NCBI RefSeq assembly: GCF_036227405.1
Contig: NZ_CP109473.1
Coordinates: 3,658,001 to 3,722,000 of the forward strand
Reading direction: 5' to 3'
Length of the DNA stretch: 64,000 nucleotides
Source of the DNA: Streptomyces sp. NBC_01460
GTDB taxonomy: Bacteria > Actinomycetota > Actinomycetes > Streptomycetales > Streptomycetaceae
The notes under the pieces are model-generated. The model saw only the letters and a list, made by a program, of their open reading frames with translations. It was not told where the DNA came from and ran no database searches. Positions 24,581-32,404 of this stretch are shown piece by piece. A program made the translations under genes and the position numbers. Every line of letters starts with the position of its first letter. The stretch's first letter is position 1.

Positions 24581-25821
24581 CCTTGTCCGCCCGCGGCGCA
24601 GACCGAGATCAGGCCCCGGCCGGGCGCGTCCCGCTCCGCGAGCAGCTCGGCCAGGGTCGCCACGATCCGGGCGCCCGTCGCGGCGAAGGGGTGACCGGTG
24701 GCGAGGGACGACCCGGCCACGTTCAGCCTGTCCCGGTCGACGGGGGCGAGCCCCTGCTCCTCCCAGGCGGCCAGGGTGGCGAGCACCTGGGAGGCGAAGG
24801 CCTCGTGGATCTCGACGAGGTCGAAGTCGCCGATGCCCAGCCCGGCACGCTCCAGCATCCGCGGCACGGCGTACGCGGGCGCCATCAGCAGCCCGTCCTC
24901 ACCGCCCACGTAGTCCACGGCGGCCGTCTCGTACAACGACAGGTAGGCCAGGGGCTCCAGACCGTGGGCCTCGGCCCACTCCTCGCTCGCCAGCAGCACG
25001 GTGGCCGCGCCGTCGGTGAGCGGCGTCGAATTGCCCGCCGTCATCGTCGCGTCGGGGTGTCCGGCGCCGAACACCGGCTTCAGCGTGGCGAGTTTCTCCA
25101 CCGTGGATCCGGGGCGCAGGTTCTGGTCGCGGTCCAGGCCGAGGTACGGGACGACCAGGTCCTCCAGGAAGCCCCGGTCGTACGCGGCGGCCAGCCGCTG
25201 GTGGCTGGTGGCAGCCAGCAGGTCCTGCTCCTCGCGGGTCACCCCCCACTTCCGGGCGGTGACCGCCGCGTGCTCGCCCATCGAGAGGCCGGTACGGGGC
25301 TCGGCGTTGCGCGGGATGTCGGGGACGAGGTGGCGGGGCCGGACGGCGGCCAGCGCCTTGACCCGCGCGCCCGCCGACTTCGCGCGGCGCGCCTCCAGCA
25401 GGATCCTGCGCAGCCGGTCGTTGACGCCGAGCGGCGCGTCGGACGTGGTGTCCGCCCCGCCCGCGATCGCCGAGTCGACCGCACCGAGCGCGATCTTGTT
25501 GGCCGCGGCGACGACGGCCTGGAGACCGGTGCCGCACGCCTGCTGGATGTCGTAGGCGGGCGTGCGCGGGTCCAGGGCGGAGCCCAGGACGGTCTCGCGT
25601 GCCAGGTTGAAGTCCCGGCTGTGCTTGAGGACCGCCCCGGCGACGAACTCACCGACCCGCTGTCCCCGCAGACCGAAGCGGTCGACGAGCCCGTCCAGCG
25701 CGGCGGTGAGCAGGTCCTGGTTCGACGCCTGCGCGTAGGGGCCGTCGGAGCGGGCGAAGGGAATGCGACTGCCACCGATGACCGCGACCCGGCGCGGCTG
25801 CGGAAGTGCGAGGGGAATCAA
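24553..25821 (-). CDS. Acetyl-CoA C-acyltransferase (thiolase, FadA2-like)
   Basis: A 422-residue thiolase for the last step of beta-oxidation or the reverse condensation. The acyl-accepting Cys96 lies in DIQQACGTGLQA, the His in AGSSLATGHPFAATGAR and the second Cys in SVCAAGGQG. The start is awkward: TTG 25821 lacks a ribosome site, while an AGGAG-preceded ATG at 25835 opens MSWSS and stops at a TGA overlapping the TTG. Either a coupled leader or a one-base frameshift is present. The gene diverges from a FabG4-like and a MaoC-like gene, an arrangement known in mycobacteria (fadA2, fabG4, htdX). Confidence 0.9.
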   Translation of the reverse strand: MIPLALPQPRRVAVIGGSRIPFARSDGPYAQASNQDLLTAALDGLVDRFGLRGQRVGEFVAGAVLKHSRDFNLARETVLGSALDPRTPAYDIQQACGTGLQAVVAAANKIALGAVDSAIAGGADTTSDAPLGVNDRLRRILLEARRAKSAGARVKALAAVRPRHLVPDIPRNAEPRTGLSMGEHAAVTARKWGVTREEQDLLAATSHQRLAAAYDRGFLEDLVVPYLGLDRDQNLRPGSTVEKLATLKPVFGAGHPDATMTAGNSTPLTDGAATVLLASEEWAEAHGLEPLAYLSLYETAAVDYVGGEDGLLMAPAYAVPRMLERAGLGIGDFDLVEIHEAFASQVLATLAAWEEQGLAPVDRDRLNVAGSSLATGHPFAATGARIVATLAELLAERDAPGRGLISVCAAGGQGVTAILERP

Positions 25822-25835
25822 CTCGACCAGCTCAT
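25818..25835 (-). CDS. Five-codon leader MSWSS overlapping the thiolase start
   Basis: ATG 25835 follows AGGAG by eight bases and reads five codons to a TGA (25818-25820) that overlaps the TTG start of the thiolase frame. This could couple translation, or mark an indel that puts the true ATG out of frame. Confidence 0.35.
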   Translation of the reverse strand: MSWSS

Positions 25836-25855
25836 CTCGACAACTCCTGACCCTT

Positions 25856-25877
25856 GAGTAACCTTACTCTGGAGTAA
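25856..25877. promoter_or_regulatory. Operator between thiolase and FabG-like genes
   Basis: Three alternating half-sites GAGTAA, TTACTC, GAGTAA with 2-bp spacers give two overlapping palindromes (25856-25869 and 25864-25877). The reverse strand matches the site at 28748-28767 as TACTCCNNNGTAAGNNTAC. This is the likely operator of the TetR protein encoded at 28072. Confidence 0.65.
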
Positions 25878-25904
25878 ATCTACGACCGAGCAGGAGTCCA
25901 GACA

Positions 25905-27227
25905 ATGGCCGACCGCTATCTGCACTTCACCGGCACGGCACCCGGCCGCTTCCTGACCCGCAGGCTCGGCCTGCCGCAGCCCGCACCGCTCCGCCGCTGG
26001 ACACTCGAAACCCCCTCCCTCGACGGACCGTTGCTCCACCTCACCGCAGGCGACTCCGCACACACCGGCACGCTCGGCCCGGTACTCGCCGCGACCGGCC
26101 TGAAGGTCACCCACCAGGCCGCACACCCCGCCGCCGTCGTCCTGGACGCCACCGGCATCACCACGGCGGCCGGACTCGCCGACGTGCACGCCGCACTCCA
26201 CCCCGTCGTACGGTCCCTGGCCGCCGGTGGCCGCATCGTCGTCCTCGGCACCACCCCCTCCCCCGACGACCACCACCAGGCGGCGGCCCAGCAAGCCCTC
26301 GAAGGCTTCGTACGCTCGCTCGGCAAGGAGATCGGCAAGGGCGCCACCGCGCAGCTGCTGCGGCTCGCCCCCGGCGCGAGCGCCGCCTCGGCCGAGTCCA
26401 CGCTCCGCTTCCTGCTGTCCCCCCGCTCCGCCTACGTCAGCGGCCAGGTCGTCGAACTCACCGCCGGAGAACCCGGCGTCGTGGCCGACTGGGACGCACC
26501 CCTGTCCGGACGCACCGCCCTCGTCACCGGGGCCGCACGCGGCATCGGCGCCTCCGTCGCCTCCGTCCTCGCCAGGGACGGCGCCCAGGTGATCTGCCTG
26601 GACGTCCCGCAGGCCGAGGAGGAGCTCGCCCGTACCGCCGCCCGCCTCGGCGCCACCGCCCTGCCGCTGGACATCACCGGACCCGACGCCGCGGACCGGA
26701 TCGCCGCGGCCGCCCCCGACGGCCTCGACATCCTGGTCCACAACGCGGGCATCACCCGCGACCGCCGGCTCGCCAACATGCCCGCCGACCGCTGGTCCTC
26801 CGTCATCGACGTCAACCTGGACAGCGTCCTGCGCACCACGGACGCCCTCATCGGGTCCGGCACCCTGCGCCGCGGCGGCCGGATCATCGCCACCGCGTCC
26901 ATCGCCGGGATCGCGGGCAACGACGGCCAGACCAACTACGCGGCCAGCAAGGCGGGCATCATCGGCCTGGTCCGCTCCCTGGCCCCGCGCGCCGCCGCCG
27001 ACCACGGCATCACCGTCAACGCCGTCGCACCCGGCTTCATCGAGACGAAGATGACGGCCGCCGTACCCCTCTTCATCCGGGAGGCGGGCCGCCGCATGAA
27101 CTCCCTGTCCCAGGGCGGCCTCCCGGTCGACGTCGCCGAGACCACCGCCTGGTTCGCCCAGCCCGCCTCCGGCGCCGTCAACGGCCAGGTCGTCCGGGTC
27201 TGTGGCCAGAGCCTGCTGGGAGCCTGA
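25905..27227 (+). CDS. High-molecular-weight 3-oxoacyl-ACP/CoA reductase (FabG4-like)
   Basis: A 440-residue short-chain dehydrogenase with an extra N-terminal half. The N-terminal 200 residues form a degenerate Rossmann domain; the C-terminal domain has the NAD(P)-binding TGAARGIG (209-216), NAG in LVHNAGITRD, and the catalytic Tyr-x3-Lys in NYAASKAG. This two-domain architecture is FabG4 (Rv0242c in M. tuberculosis), an NADH-dependent ketoacyl-CoA reductase. ATG 25905 follows AGGAG. The MaoC dehydratase gene starts three bases after the stop, giving reductase plus hydratase for acyl-CoA interconversion, divergent from thiolase. Confidence 0.92.
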   Translation: MADRYLHFTGTAPGRFLTRRLGLPQPAPLRRWTLETPSLDGPLLHLTAGDSAHTGTLGPVLAATGLKVTHQAAHPAAVVLDATGITTAAGLADVHAALHPVVRSLAAGGRIVVLGTTPSPDDHHQAAAQQALEGFVRSLGKEIGKGATAQLLRLAPGASAASAESTLRFLLSPRSAYVSGQVVELTAGEPGVVADWDAPLSGRTALVTGAARGIGASVASVLARDGAQVICLDVPQAEEELARTAARLGATALPLDITGPDAADRIAAAAPDGLDILVHNAGITRDRRLANMPADRWSSVIDVNLDSVLRTTDALIGSGTLRRGGRIIATASIAGIAGNDGQTNYAASKAGIIGLVRSLAPRAAADHGITVNAVAPGFIETKMTAAVPLFIREAGRRMNSLSQGGLPVDVAETTAWFAQPASGAVNGQVVRVCGQSLLGA

Positions 27228-27230
27228 GCC

Positions 27231-28061
27231 ATGTCAGACCTCAGCCTCTCCCTCGTCCGCGGAGCCGTCACCTCCCCGTTCAAGCGCGCCGGCCGCCCGG
27301 GCGCCGCACTGCCCACCGGCCGTGAGGAACTCCCGCCCACCCGCATCGCCCCCGGCCCCCTCGCCGCGTACAGCAGGATCTGCGGCTTCGCCGAGACCGG
27401 CCCCCTGCCGCTCACCTACCCGCACGTCCTGGGCTTCCCCCTGGCCATGCGGCTGATGACCGGACGGGACTTCCCGCTGCCGGTCCTGGGACTGGTCCAC
27501 ACCTGGATCGAGATCACCGCGCACCGGGCCCCGCAGCCCACCGACGAACTCGGCATCACGGTCCACGCCGCCGGACTGACGCCCCACCGGCGCGGAACCG
27601 AGGTCACGATGGTGACCGAGGCGCGCCGCGCGGGCGAGCTCGTCTGGGAGTCCCGCAGCGGCTACCTGTCCCGGCACGCGACCGCGGCGACCACTCCCCC
27701 GCCCGAACGGGCCCACCACCGGGAGCTGCCCGCCGTGGCCGAGTGGCGGCTGCCCACCGACCTCGGACGCCGCTACGGCGCCGCCTCGGGCGACCGGAAC
27801 CCGATCCACCTCCACCCGCTGACGGCCCGCCTCTTCGGCTTCCCCCGGCACATCGCACACGGCATGTGGACCGTCGCGCGCTGCCTCGCGGAGACCGGGG
27901 ACACCACCGGAGCACAGGGCCGCGTCCGCACCGTACGGGCGGACTTCAAGGCTCCCGTCCTGCTGCCCTCCACCGTCACCTACGCGGCGGACGACACCGC
28001 CTTCGAGGTGCGCGGCGGCAGCCGCGTCCACCTCACCGGCAGCGTGACCCGGGACGTCTGA
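27231..28061 (+). CDS. MaoC-like (R)-specific enoyl-CoA hydratase (HtdX-like)
   Basis: A 276-residue double hot-dog protein. The C-terminal hot dog has the hydratase motif YGAASGDRNPIHLHPL (about residues 181-196; Asp and His catalytic) followed by GFPRHIAHGMW; the N-terminal hot dog is degenerate. It hydrates (R)-3-hydroxyacyl-CoA/enoyl-CoA, pairing with the FabG4-like reductase directly upstream in an operon with a three-base gap. Rv0241c (HtdX) beside fabG4 is the known parallel. Expression is probably repressed by the convergent TetR gene through the site at 25856-25877. Confidence 0.92.
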   Translation: MSDLSLSLVRGAVTSPFKRAGRPGAALPTGREELPPTRIAPGPLAAYSRICGFAETGPLPLTYPHVLGFPLAMRLMTGRDFPLPVLGLVHTWIEITAHRAPQPTDELGITVHAAGLTPHRRGTEVTMVTEARRAGELVWESRSGYLSRHATAATTPPPERAHHRELPAVAEWRLPTDLGRRYGAASGDRNPIHLHPLTARLFGFPRHIAHGMWTVARCLAETGDTTGAQGRVRTVRADFKAPVLLPSTVTYAADDTAFEVRGGSRVHLTGSVTRDV

Positions 28062-28071
28062 GCGCGCCCGC

Positions 28072-28719
28072 TCACTCCCCCCGAGGGGACTGCCAGCCAC
28101 GCCCCTGCATGAGGTTCTCCAGACCCGCCCACGAGAAGTTCATCAGCGTGGAGGCAGCCTCCTTCGCCGAGACACCGGGAGTGACGTTGGCCCACCCCGC
28201 GAGCGCTTCCGCCGCCCCCACCAACGCCTGCGCGAGCCCCGCCACGTCCCGGTCGGGGAGCGCCGGGTCACTGTGCGCCTCACGCGCCGCAGCCCCGATC
28301 AGACCCGTCACGAACGCAACGATCTCCTTCCGCAGCGCCCCCACCTCGCTGACGAACGGCTCCCCGTGCGAGCTCGCCTGCTGGTGCAGCACCGCCCAGC
28401 CGTCAGGATGCTCCGCAGTGTGCGTGAAGAACGCCCGCAGCCCCGACCACAGTTGCCGGTCAGCCGGAATCCCAGGCTCCACACCCGCCTGGACGGCCTC
28501 CACCAGCGCCTTCGCCTCACGGCGGATGCACGCGGTGAAGAGCTCCTCCTTGGAGTTCAGGTACAGATAGACCAAGGGCTTGGAGACACCGGCCAGTTCC
28601 GCGATCTCGTCCATCGAGGCGGCCCGGTAACCGCGCTGAGCGAACGTCCGCACGGCGGCGTCCATCATCTGCTGCTCACGCACCGCGCGCGGCATCCGTT
28701 TGCTCTTCACTGCACTCAC
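28072..28719 (-). CDS. TetR-family regulator of the FabG/MaoC/thiolase genes
   Basis: A 215-residue TetR protein. The helix-turn-helix is at about 15-60 (MMDAAVRTFAQRGYRAASMDEI, GVSKPLVYLYLNSKEEL); the ligand domain follows with WAVLHQQASSHGEPFV. GTG 28719 follows GGGAGGGAAG; a second GTG at 28710 is possible. It sits ten bases from the convergent MaoC gene. A sequence 29 bases upstream of its start matches the operator in the thiolase/FabG intergenic region, so it likely autoregulates and controls this fatty-acid cluster, perhaps with an acyl-CoA ligand. The ligand is inference. Confidence 0.88.
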   Translation of the reverse strand: MSAVKSKRMPRAVREQQMMDAAVRTFAQRGYRAASMDEIAELAGVSKPLVYLYLNSKEELFTACIRREAKALVEAVQAGVEPGIPADRQLWSGLRAFFTHTAEHPDGWAVLHQQASSHGEPFVSEVGALRKEIVAFVTGLIGAAAREAHSDPALPDRDVAGLAQALVGAAEALAGWANVTPGVSAKEAASTLMNFSWAGLENLMQGRGWQSPRGE

Positions 28720-28747
28720 GTCAGACTTCCCTCCCGCCCCCACTGCG

Positions 28748-28767
28748 CTACTCCTCGGTAAGAGTAC
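28748..28767. promoter_or_regulatory. Autoregulatory operator upstream of tetR
   Basis: CTACTCCTCGGTAAGAGTAC shares TACTCCNNNGTAAGNNTAC with the reverse strand of 25856-25877. It lies 29 bp ahead of the TetR start. Confidence 0.6.
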
Positions 28768-28929
28768 GGCTCGGCCCTGCCCCCCGTCGTACGGAACTGA
28801 CGGGACCCGGCCACGATGGCCGGTAGTCACCTCAACCCCTGGGCGGGTACCCCGTACGACTCCGGTCCCCCATGGGATGGCCCCCGGGGGCGATGTGTCC
28901 GACCGGTTCCGCCGCCTAGCGTCCAGGGC

Positions 28930-30132
28930 ATGACGATGAGACTCCGCAGACGGACGGCCGTCGCCGCCCTCGCCACCATGGCCCTGCTGGCCGCGCCCAC
29001 CGCCACCGCCCATGCCTTGGCGGGCCCGGCGCCCGCCGCGGCCACCTCCGCCGCCACCGTCGAACTGCCCCGCCCCACCGGCCCGTACGCCGTCGGCACG
29101 GAGGTCCTGCACCTCACCGACCACGACCGCACCGACCCCTGGGTCCCCGAGGCCGGGGACCGCGAACTGATGGTGTCGCTGTACTACCCGGCCCGGTCCG
29201 GGCGCCCGTCCGCCACCGCTCCGTACATGAGCACCGGGGAGGCGCGGCTCGTGCTGGCAGGCATCGGGCTGGAAGGCACCGTGCAGCCGACGGCGCTCAG
29301 CGCACTCGGCACCCACGCCCGCACCGGCGCGCGGACGGCCCATGGACGCTTCCCCCTGGTGCTGCTCTCCCCCGGCTTCGGCAACCCCCGGGCGACGGTG
29401 ACCTCGCTCGCGGAGGACCTGGCGAGCCGGGGTTACGTGGTGGCGAGCGTCGACCACGCCTACGAGTCGGTCGGGACCGAACTGCCCGACGGCCGGCTCC
29501 TGACCTGCGTGGCCTGCGACACGATGGAGTCCGCGCCCAGCGAGGAGGCCCGGGAGGAGCTGGGCCGGCTCGTCTCCACGGGACGGGCCGCGGACCTCTC
29601 CTTCGTGCTGGACCGGCTGACCGGCCCCCGCCCCGCATGGCGCCACTCCCGGATGATCGACGCCCGACGGGTCGCCGCGGCCGGACACTCCATCGGCGGC
29701 AGCGCCGCGGCCTCCACGATGCTCGCCGATCCCCGGGTGGACGCCGGGATCAACATGGACGGCACCTTCTTCGAGGACATCCCCGCCTCCGGCCTCGGCA
29801 AGCGCCCCTTCCTGATGCTGGGCACCACGTTCGACCACTCCCCCGGCGGCCGGGACCACTCGTGGGACCAGGGCTACCAGGCGCTGGACGGCTGGAAGCG
29901 CTGGCTCGGCGTCGAGGGCTCCGGCCACTCCAGCTTCACGGACGTCCCCGTCCTGGAGGACCGGATGGGCGTCACGCTGGACCCCAAGGTCACGCTCTCC
30001 ACCGCCCGGCAGGTCCGGATCACCCGCGACTACGTCAGCGCCTTCCTCGACCAGCACCTGCGCGGCCGGCACCAGCCCCTGCTGGACGGCCCGACCGCCG
30101 GCAACCCGGAGGTCGTCTTCAACCGCCCCTGA
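28930..30132 (+). CDS. Secreted alpha/beta hydrolase (PAF acetylhydrolase/lipase-like)
   Basis: A 400-residue exported esterase-type protein. A Sec signal peptide covers about residues 1-31 (MRLRRRTAVAALATMALLAA, ending AHALA). The nucleophile elbow GHSIGG holds the catalytic Ser; GFGNPRA in the oxyanion region and a C-terminal His in EGSGHSSFTDV complete the expected triad with an Asp. The family acts on phospholipid or short-chain esters. ATG 28930 or 28936 are both possible. TAGCGT, a -10-like hexamer, lies just upstream with a very short leader. A terminator follows at 30156-30188. Confidence 0.87.
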   Translation: MTMRLRRRTAVAALATMALLAAPTATAHALAGPAPAAATSAATVELPRPTGPYAVGTEVLHLTDHDRTDPWVPEAGDRELMVSLYYPARSGRPSATAPYMSTGEARLVLAGIGLEGTVQPTALSALGTHARTGARTAHGRFPLVLLSPGFGNPRATVTSLAEDLASRGYVVASVDHAYESVGTELPDGRLLTCVACDTMESAPSEEAREELGRLVSTGRAADLSFVLDRLTGPRPAWRHSRMIDARRVAAAGHSIGGSAAASTMLADPRVDAGINMDGTFFEDIPASGLGKRPFLMLGTTFDHSPGGRDHSWDQGYQALDGWKRWLGVEGSGHSSFTDVPVLEDRMGVTLDPKVTLSTARQVRITRDYVSAFLDQHLRGRHQPLLDGPTAGNPEVVFNRP

Positions 30133-30155
30133 CGGGCGCTGCCCGAAGACACGGA

Positions 30156-30188
30156 AGTGCCCCCGGCCTCGTACGGGCCGGGGGCACT
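30156..30188. terminator. Terminator between convergent genes
   Basis: AGTGCCCCCGGCC (30156-30168), loop TCGTACG, GGCCGGGGGCACT (30176-30188), followed by CTCT. Perfect 13-bp stem serving the hydrolase and the convergent symporter. Confidence 0.8.
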
Positions 30189-30206
30189 CTCGTGCGTACG
30201 GGTTCG

Positions 30207-31568
30207 CTAGACGGTGACGGGCACGCCCGTCGTCTTCGCGTCCTCGGGCTCGGGCTCGGGCTCCGAGACCGGGGAGGCGCCCGCCGAGTTGTACATGTCG
30301 TGGTCGAGGATCTTCTCGCGGGCCGCGACGATCACCGGCACCAGAGCCTGTCCCGCGACGTTCGTCGCCGTCCTCATCATGTCCAGGATCGGGTCGATGG
30401 CCAGCAGCAGGCCCACGCCCTCCAGCGGGAGGCCCAGGGTCGACAGGGTGAGGGTCAGCATGACCGTGGCGCCGGTGAGGCCGGCGGTGGCCGCCGAGCC
30501 GATGACCGAGACGAACGCGATCAGGATGTAGTCACCGATGCCCAGCTGGACGTCGAAGATCTGCGCGATGAAGATCGCCGCCAGCGCCGGGTAGATCGCG
30601 GCGCAGCCGTCCATCTTGGTCGTGGCGCCGAAGGGGACGGCGAAGGAGGCGTACTCCTTCGGGACGCCGAGGCGCTCGGTGACCTGCTGGGTGACCGGCA
30701 TCGTGCCGACCGAGGAGCGGGAGACGAAGGCCAGCTGGATCGCCGGCCAGGCGCCCTTGAAGAACTGCAGCGGACTGACCTTGGCGACCGTGGCGAGCAG
30801 CAGCGGGTAGACGCCGAAGAGCACCAGGGCGCAGCCGATGTAGACGTCGGCGGTGAACGTCGCGTACTTGCCGATCAGGTCCCAGCCGTAGTCGGCGATG
30901 GCGTAGCCGATGAGGCCGACGGTGCCGAGCGGGGCGAGGCGGATGACCCACCACAGGGCCTTCTGGAGGAGCTCCAGGATCGACTCGCTGAGGGTGAGGA
31001 TCGGCTTGGCCTTCTCGCCGAGCTGGAGCGCGGCGATGCCGGCGACGGCCGCCATGAAGACGATCTGGAGGACGTTCAGCTCGGTGAAGGGCGTGATGAC
31101 GTCGGTGGGGATGATGCCGGTGAGGAAGTCCAGCCAGGAGCCCGCGCTCTCGGGCTTGGCGCCGTCCTTCGGGGTGAGGCCGGTGCCGGAGCCCGGGTTG
31201 GTGATCAGGCCGATCGCGAGGCCGATGGCGACCGCGATCAGGGAGGTGATCATGAACCAGAGCAGCGTGCGGGTGGCGAGCCTGGCGGCGTTGTTGACCT
31301 TGCGCAGGTTGGTGATCGACACCAGGATCGCGAAGAAGACGAGGGGCGCGACGGCCAGCTTCAGGAGCTGGACGAAGATGTGGCCGACCTGGTCGAGCGT
31401 GGTGTAGAGCCAGCTGATCTCGTAGCTGCGGGTGATCCAGCCGAGCAGGACACCGAGGACGAGACCGGCGACTATCTGCACCCAGAACGGGATGCTGGGC
31501 AGGCGGAAGCCGGAACCGGACGGCTTACCGGCTTCGGTCTCTGCGGGGGGCGCGGGATTCGCGGACAC
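30207..31568 (-). CDS. Dicarboxylate/amino acid:cation symporter (DAACS; DctA/GltP/TcyP group)
   Basis: A 453-residue membrane symporter. The DAACS signatures are present: SRSSVGTMPVT (the serine-rich re-entrant loop), FAVPFGATTKMDGCAA, and the helix 8 motif IDPILDMMRTATNVAG. The family carries C4-dicarboxylates, glutamate/aspartate or, in TcyP, cystine, driven by H+ or Na+. GTG 31568 is chosen because CTGGAG precedes it by seven bases. A cysteine-rich leader peptide and its own promoter lie 121-265 bases upstream, which suggests control by cysteine supply and hence a sulphur-amino-acid substrate. That is inference; sequence alone does not separate the substrates. Confidence 0.9.
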   Translation of the reverse strand: MSANPAPPAETEAGKPSGSGFRLPSIPFWVQIVAGLVLGVLLGWITRSYEISWLYTTLDQVGHIFVQLLKLAVAPLVFFAILVSITNLRKVNNAARLATRTLLWFMITSLIAVAIGLAIGLITNPGSGTGLTPKDGAKPESAGSWLDFLTGIIPTDVITPFTELNVLQIVFMAAVAGIAALQLGEKAKPILTLSESILELLQKALWWVIRLAPLGTVGLIGYAIADYGWDLIGKYATFTADVYIGCALVLFGVYPLLLATVAKVSPLQFFKGAWPAIQLAFVSRSSVGTMPVTQQVTERLGVPKEYASFAVPFGATTKMDGCAAIYPALAAIFIAQIFDVQLGIGDYILIAFVSVIGSAATAGLTGATVMLTLTLSTLGLPLEGVGLLLAIDPILDMMRTATNVAGQALVPVIVAAREKILDHDMYNSAGASPVSEPEPEPEDAKTTGVPVTV

Positions 31569-31688
31569 GGACACACTCCAGATGTGACGCATCGGGACGT
31601 ACTCGGACAGACGTACGGTCGTGCGGTCGAACAGGGGGACGGGGGTGCGGCGCCCGCGTCAGGGACGGCGCCGCTGCATGATGCCGGT

Positions 31689-31796
31689 TCAGACGTTGCG
31701 GCAACAGACCGCGGACATACAGCGGCAGAGATCGACATGCAGGCGCACCACGAGCGGGACGCCCAGGGCGTGGTGGGTGCGCACAGCTGTCTTCAT
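31689..31796 (-). CDS. Cysteine-rich leader peptide (attenuator type)
   Basis: A 35-residue reading frame, ATG 31796 to TGA 31689, ending LHVDLCRCMSAVCCRNV with four cysteines. The pattern HVDLCR...SA.C is that of the actinobacterial 'putative leader peptide' group found before sulphur-metabolism genes. A promoter with TAACGT ends seven bases before the ATG, so the message probably begins at or near the ATG (leaderless), as in mycobacterial polycysteine uORFs that attenuate downstream genes when cysteine is plentiful. The downstream gene is the DAACS symporter, 121 bases on. Too short for standard gene callers; inferred from motif, promoter position and context. Confidence 0.7.
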   Translation of the reverse strand: MKTAVRTHHALGVPLVVRLHVDLCRCMSAVCCRNV

Positions 31797-31803
31797 GTCG
31801 AAT

Positions 31804-31835
31804 ACGTTAACACTGCAACTTTGAGAACCTCAAAG
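31804..31835 (-). promoter_or_regulatory. Promoter and palindrome of the leader peptide
   Basis: Minus strand: TTGAGG (31833-31828), 18-bp spacer, TAACGT (31809-31804). The -35 is overlapped by CTTTGAG-AAC-CTCAAAG (31819-31835), a perfect inverted repeat that could be a repressor site. Confidence 0.65.
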
Positions 31836-31880
31836 GTCCGCTTCTTGATCATCTTTGCCGGGCCGGACCCCGGACACGCC

Positions 31881-31921
31881 GAAACCCCGGTACGGGAGCG
31901 GCTGCTCCGGTCCGGGGCTTC
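31881..31921 (-). terminator. Hairpin after the DUF4229 gene
   Basis: GAAACCCCGG (31881-31890) and CCGGGGCTTC (31912-31921) pair with one mismatch, with an inner stem GGGAGC/GCTCC. It lies 41 bases past the DUF4229 stop. Confidence 0.55.
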
Positions 31922-31961
31922 GTCTGGACGGGCTGAGGGTGTGAGGAACCTTACGCGGCGC

Positions 31962-32258
31962 CTACGAGGCGACGCTGTCCTCGCGGGACCGGTTCGCCTC
32001 GATCCTGGCCTTGGTGCGGTCGACCGAGGAGATGATCTGCTCGGACATCTCGTCGCGCTGCTTCCGCAGCAGGATGAAGCTGAGGGGCGCGGAGAGCAGC
32101 AGGCCGAGGAGGATGACCCAGACGACGTTGGAGCCGCCGACGCCGGAGGGGAGCACGCCGAAGTGGACCGCCACCCCGGCGACGAAGAAGCAGCCGACGA
32201 AAATCAGCACGCGCATGGCGGTGTACCGGATCGTTGCGCTCGGCTTGGCAGCGGACAC
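31962..32258 (-). CDS. DUF4229 small membrane protein
   Basis: A 98-residue protein with two hydrophobic helices (VLIFVGCFFVAGVAVHFGV and VVWVILLGLLLSAPLSFILL) and a charged C-terminal tail. The N-terminal TIRYTAMR and RKQRDEMSEQI after helix 2 fit DUF4229, an actinobacterial family often near menaquinone genes. GTG 32258 follows AGAAGG at fair spacing. Role unknown; the location beside mqnE and cytochrome genes suggests an accessory of the respiratory membrane. Confidence 0.8.
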   Translation of the reverse strand: MSAAKPSATIRYTAMRVLIFVGCFFVAGVAVHFGVLPSGVGGSNVVWVILLGLLLSAPLSFILLRKQRDEMSEQIISSVDRTKARIEANRSREDSVAS

Positions 32259-32404
32259 GACTGGCCTTCTCTCTACGTCCGACGTTCCTGCGGCGGGGCA
32301 TGACTCCTGCCCGACCAGTGAAGCATGCCCCGAATTCGATCAGTTCGCAGGGGTTCCCCGCCACGGTTCCGCCGGGACTTCCACCAGGAGGCCCACCGCC
32401 CCTC

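Larger units (their letters stand above)
31569..31961. other. Regulatory region of the symporter gene
   Basis: Besides the leader peptide, its promoter and a 31881-31921 hairpin, there is an inverted repeat GCGGCGCC/GGCGCCGC (31647-31654 and 31667-31674) between leader and symporter that could act as an attenuator stem. The stretch 31795-31860 is notably AT-rich for this genome. Confidence 0.55.

Noticed and set aside
25818..27005. Minus-strand frame of 395 codons opposite the FabG4-like gene
   Set aside because: It is antisense to a well-identified short-chain dehydrogenase and shows a low-complexity Gly/Ala/Asp composition.
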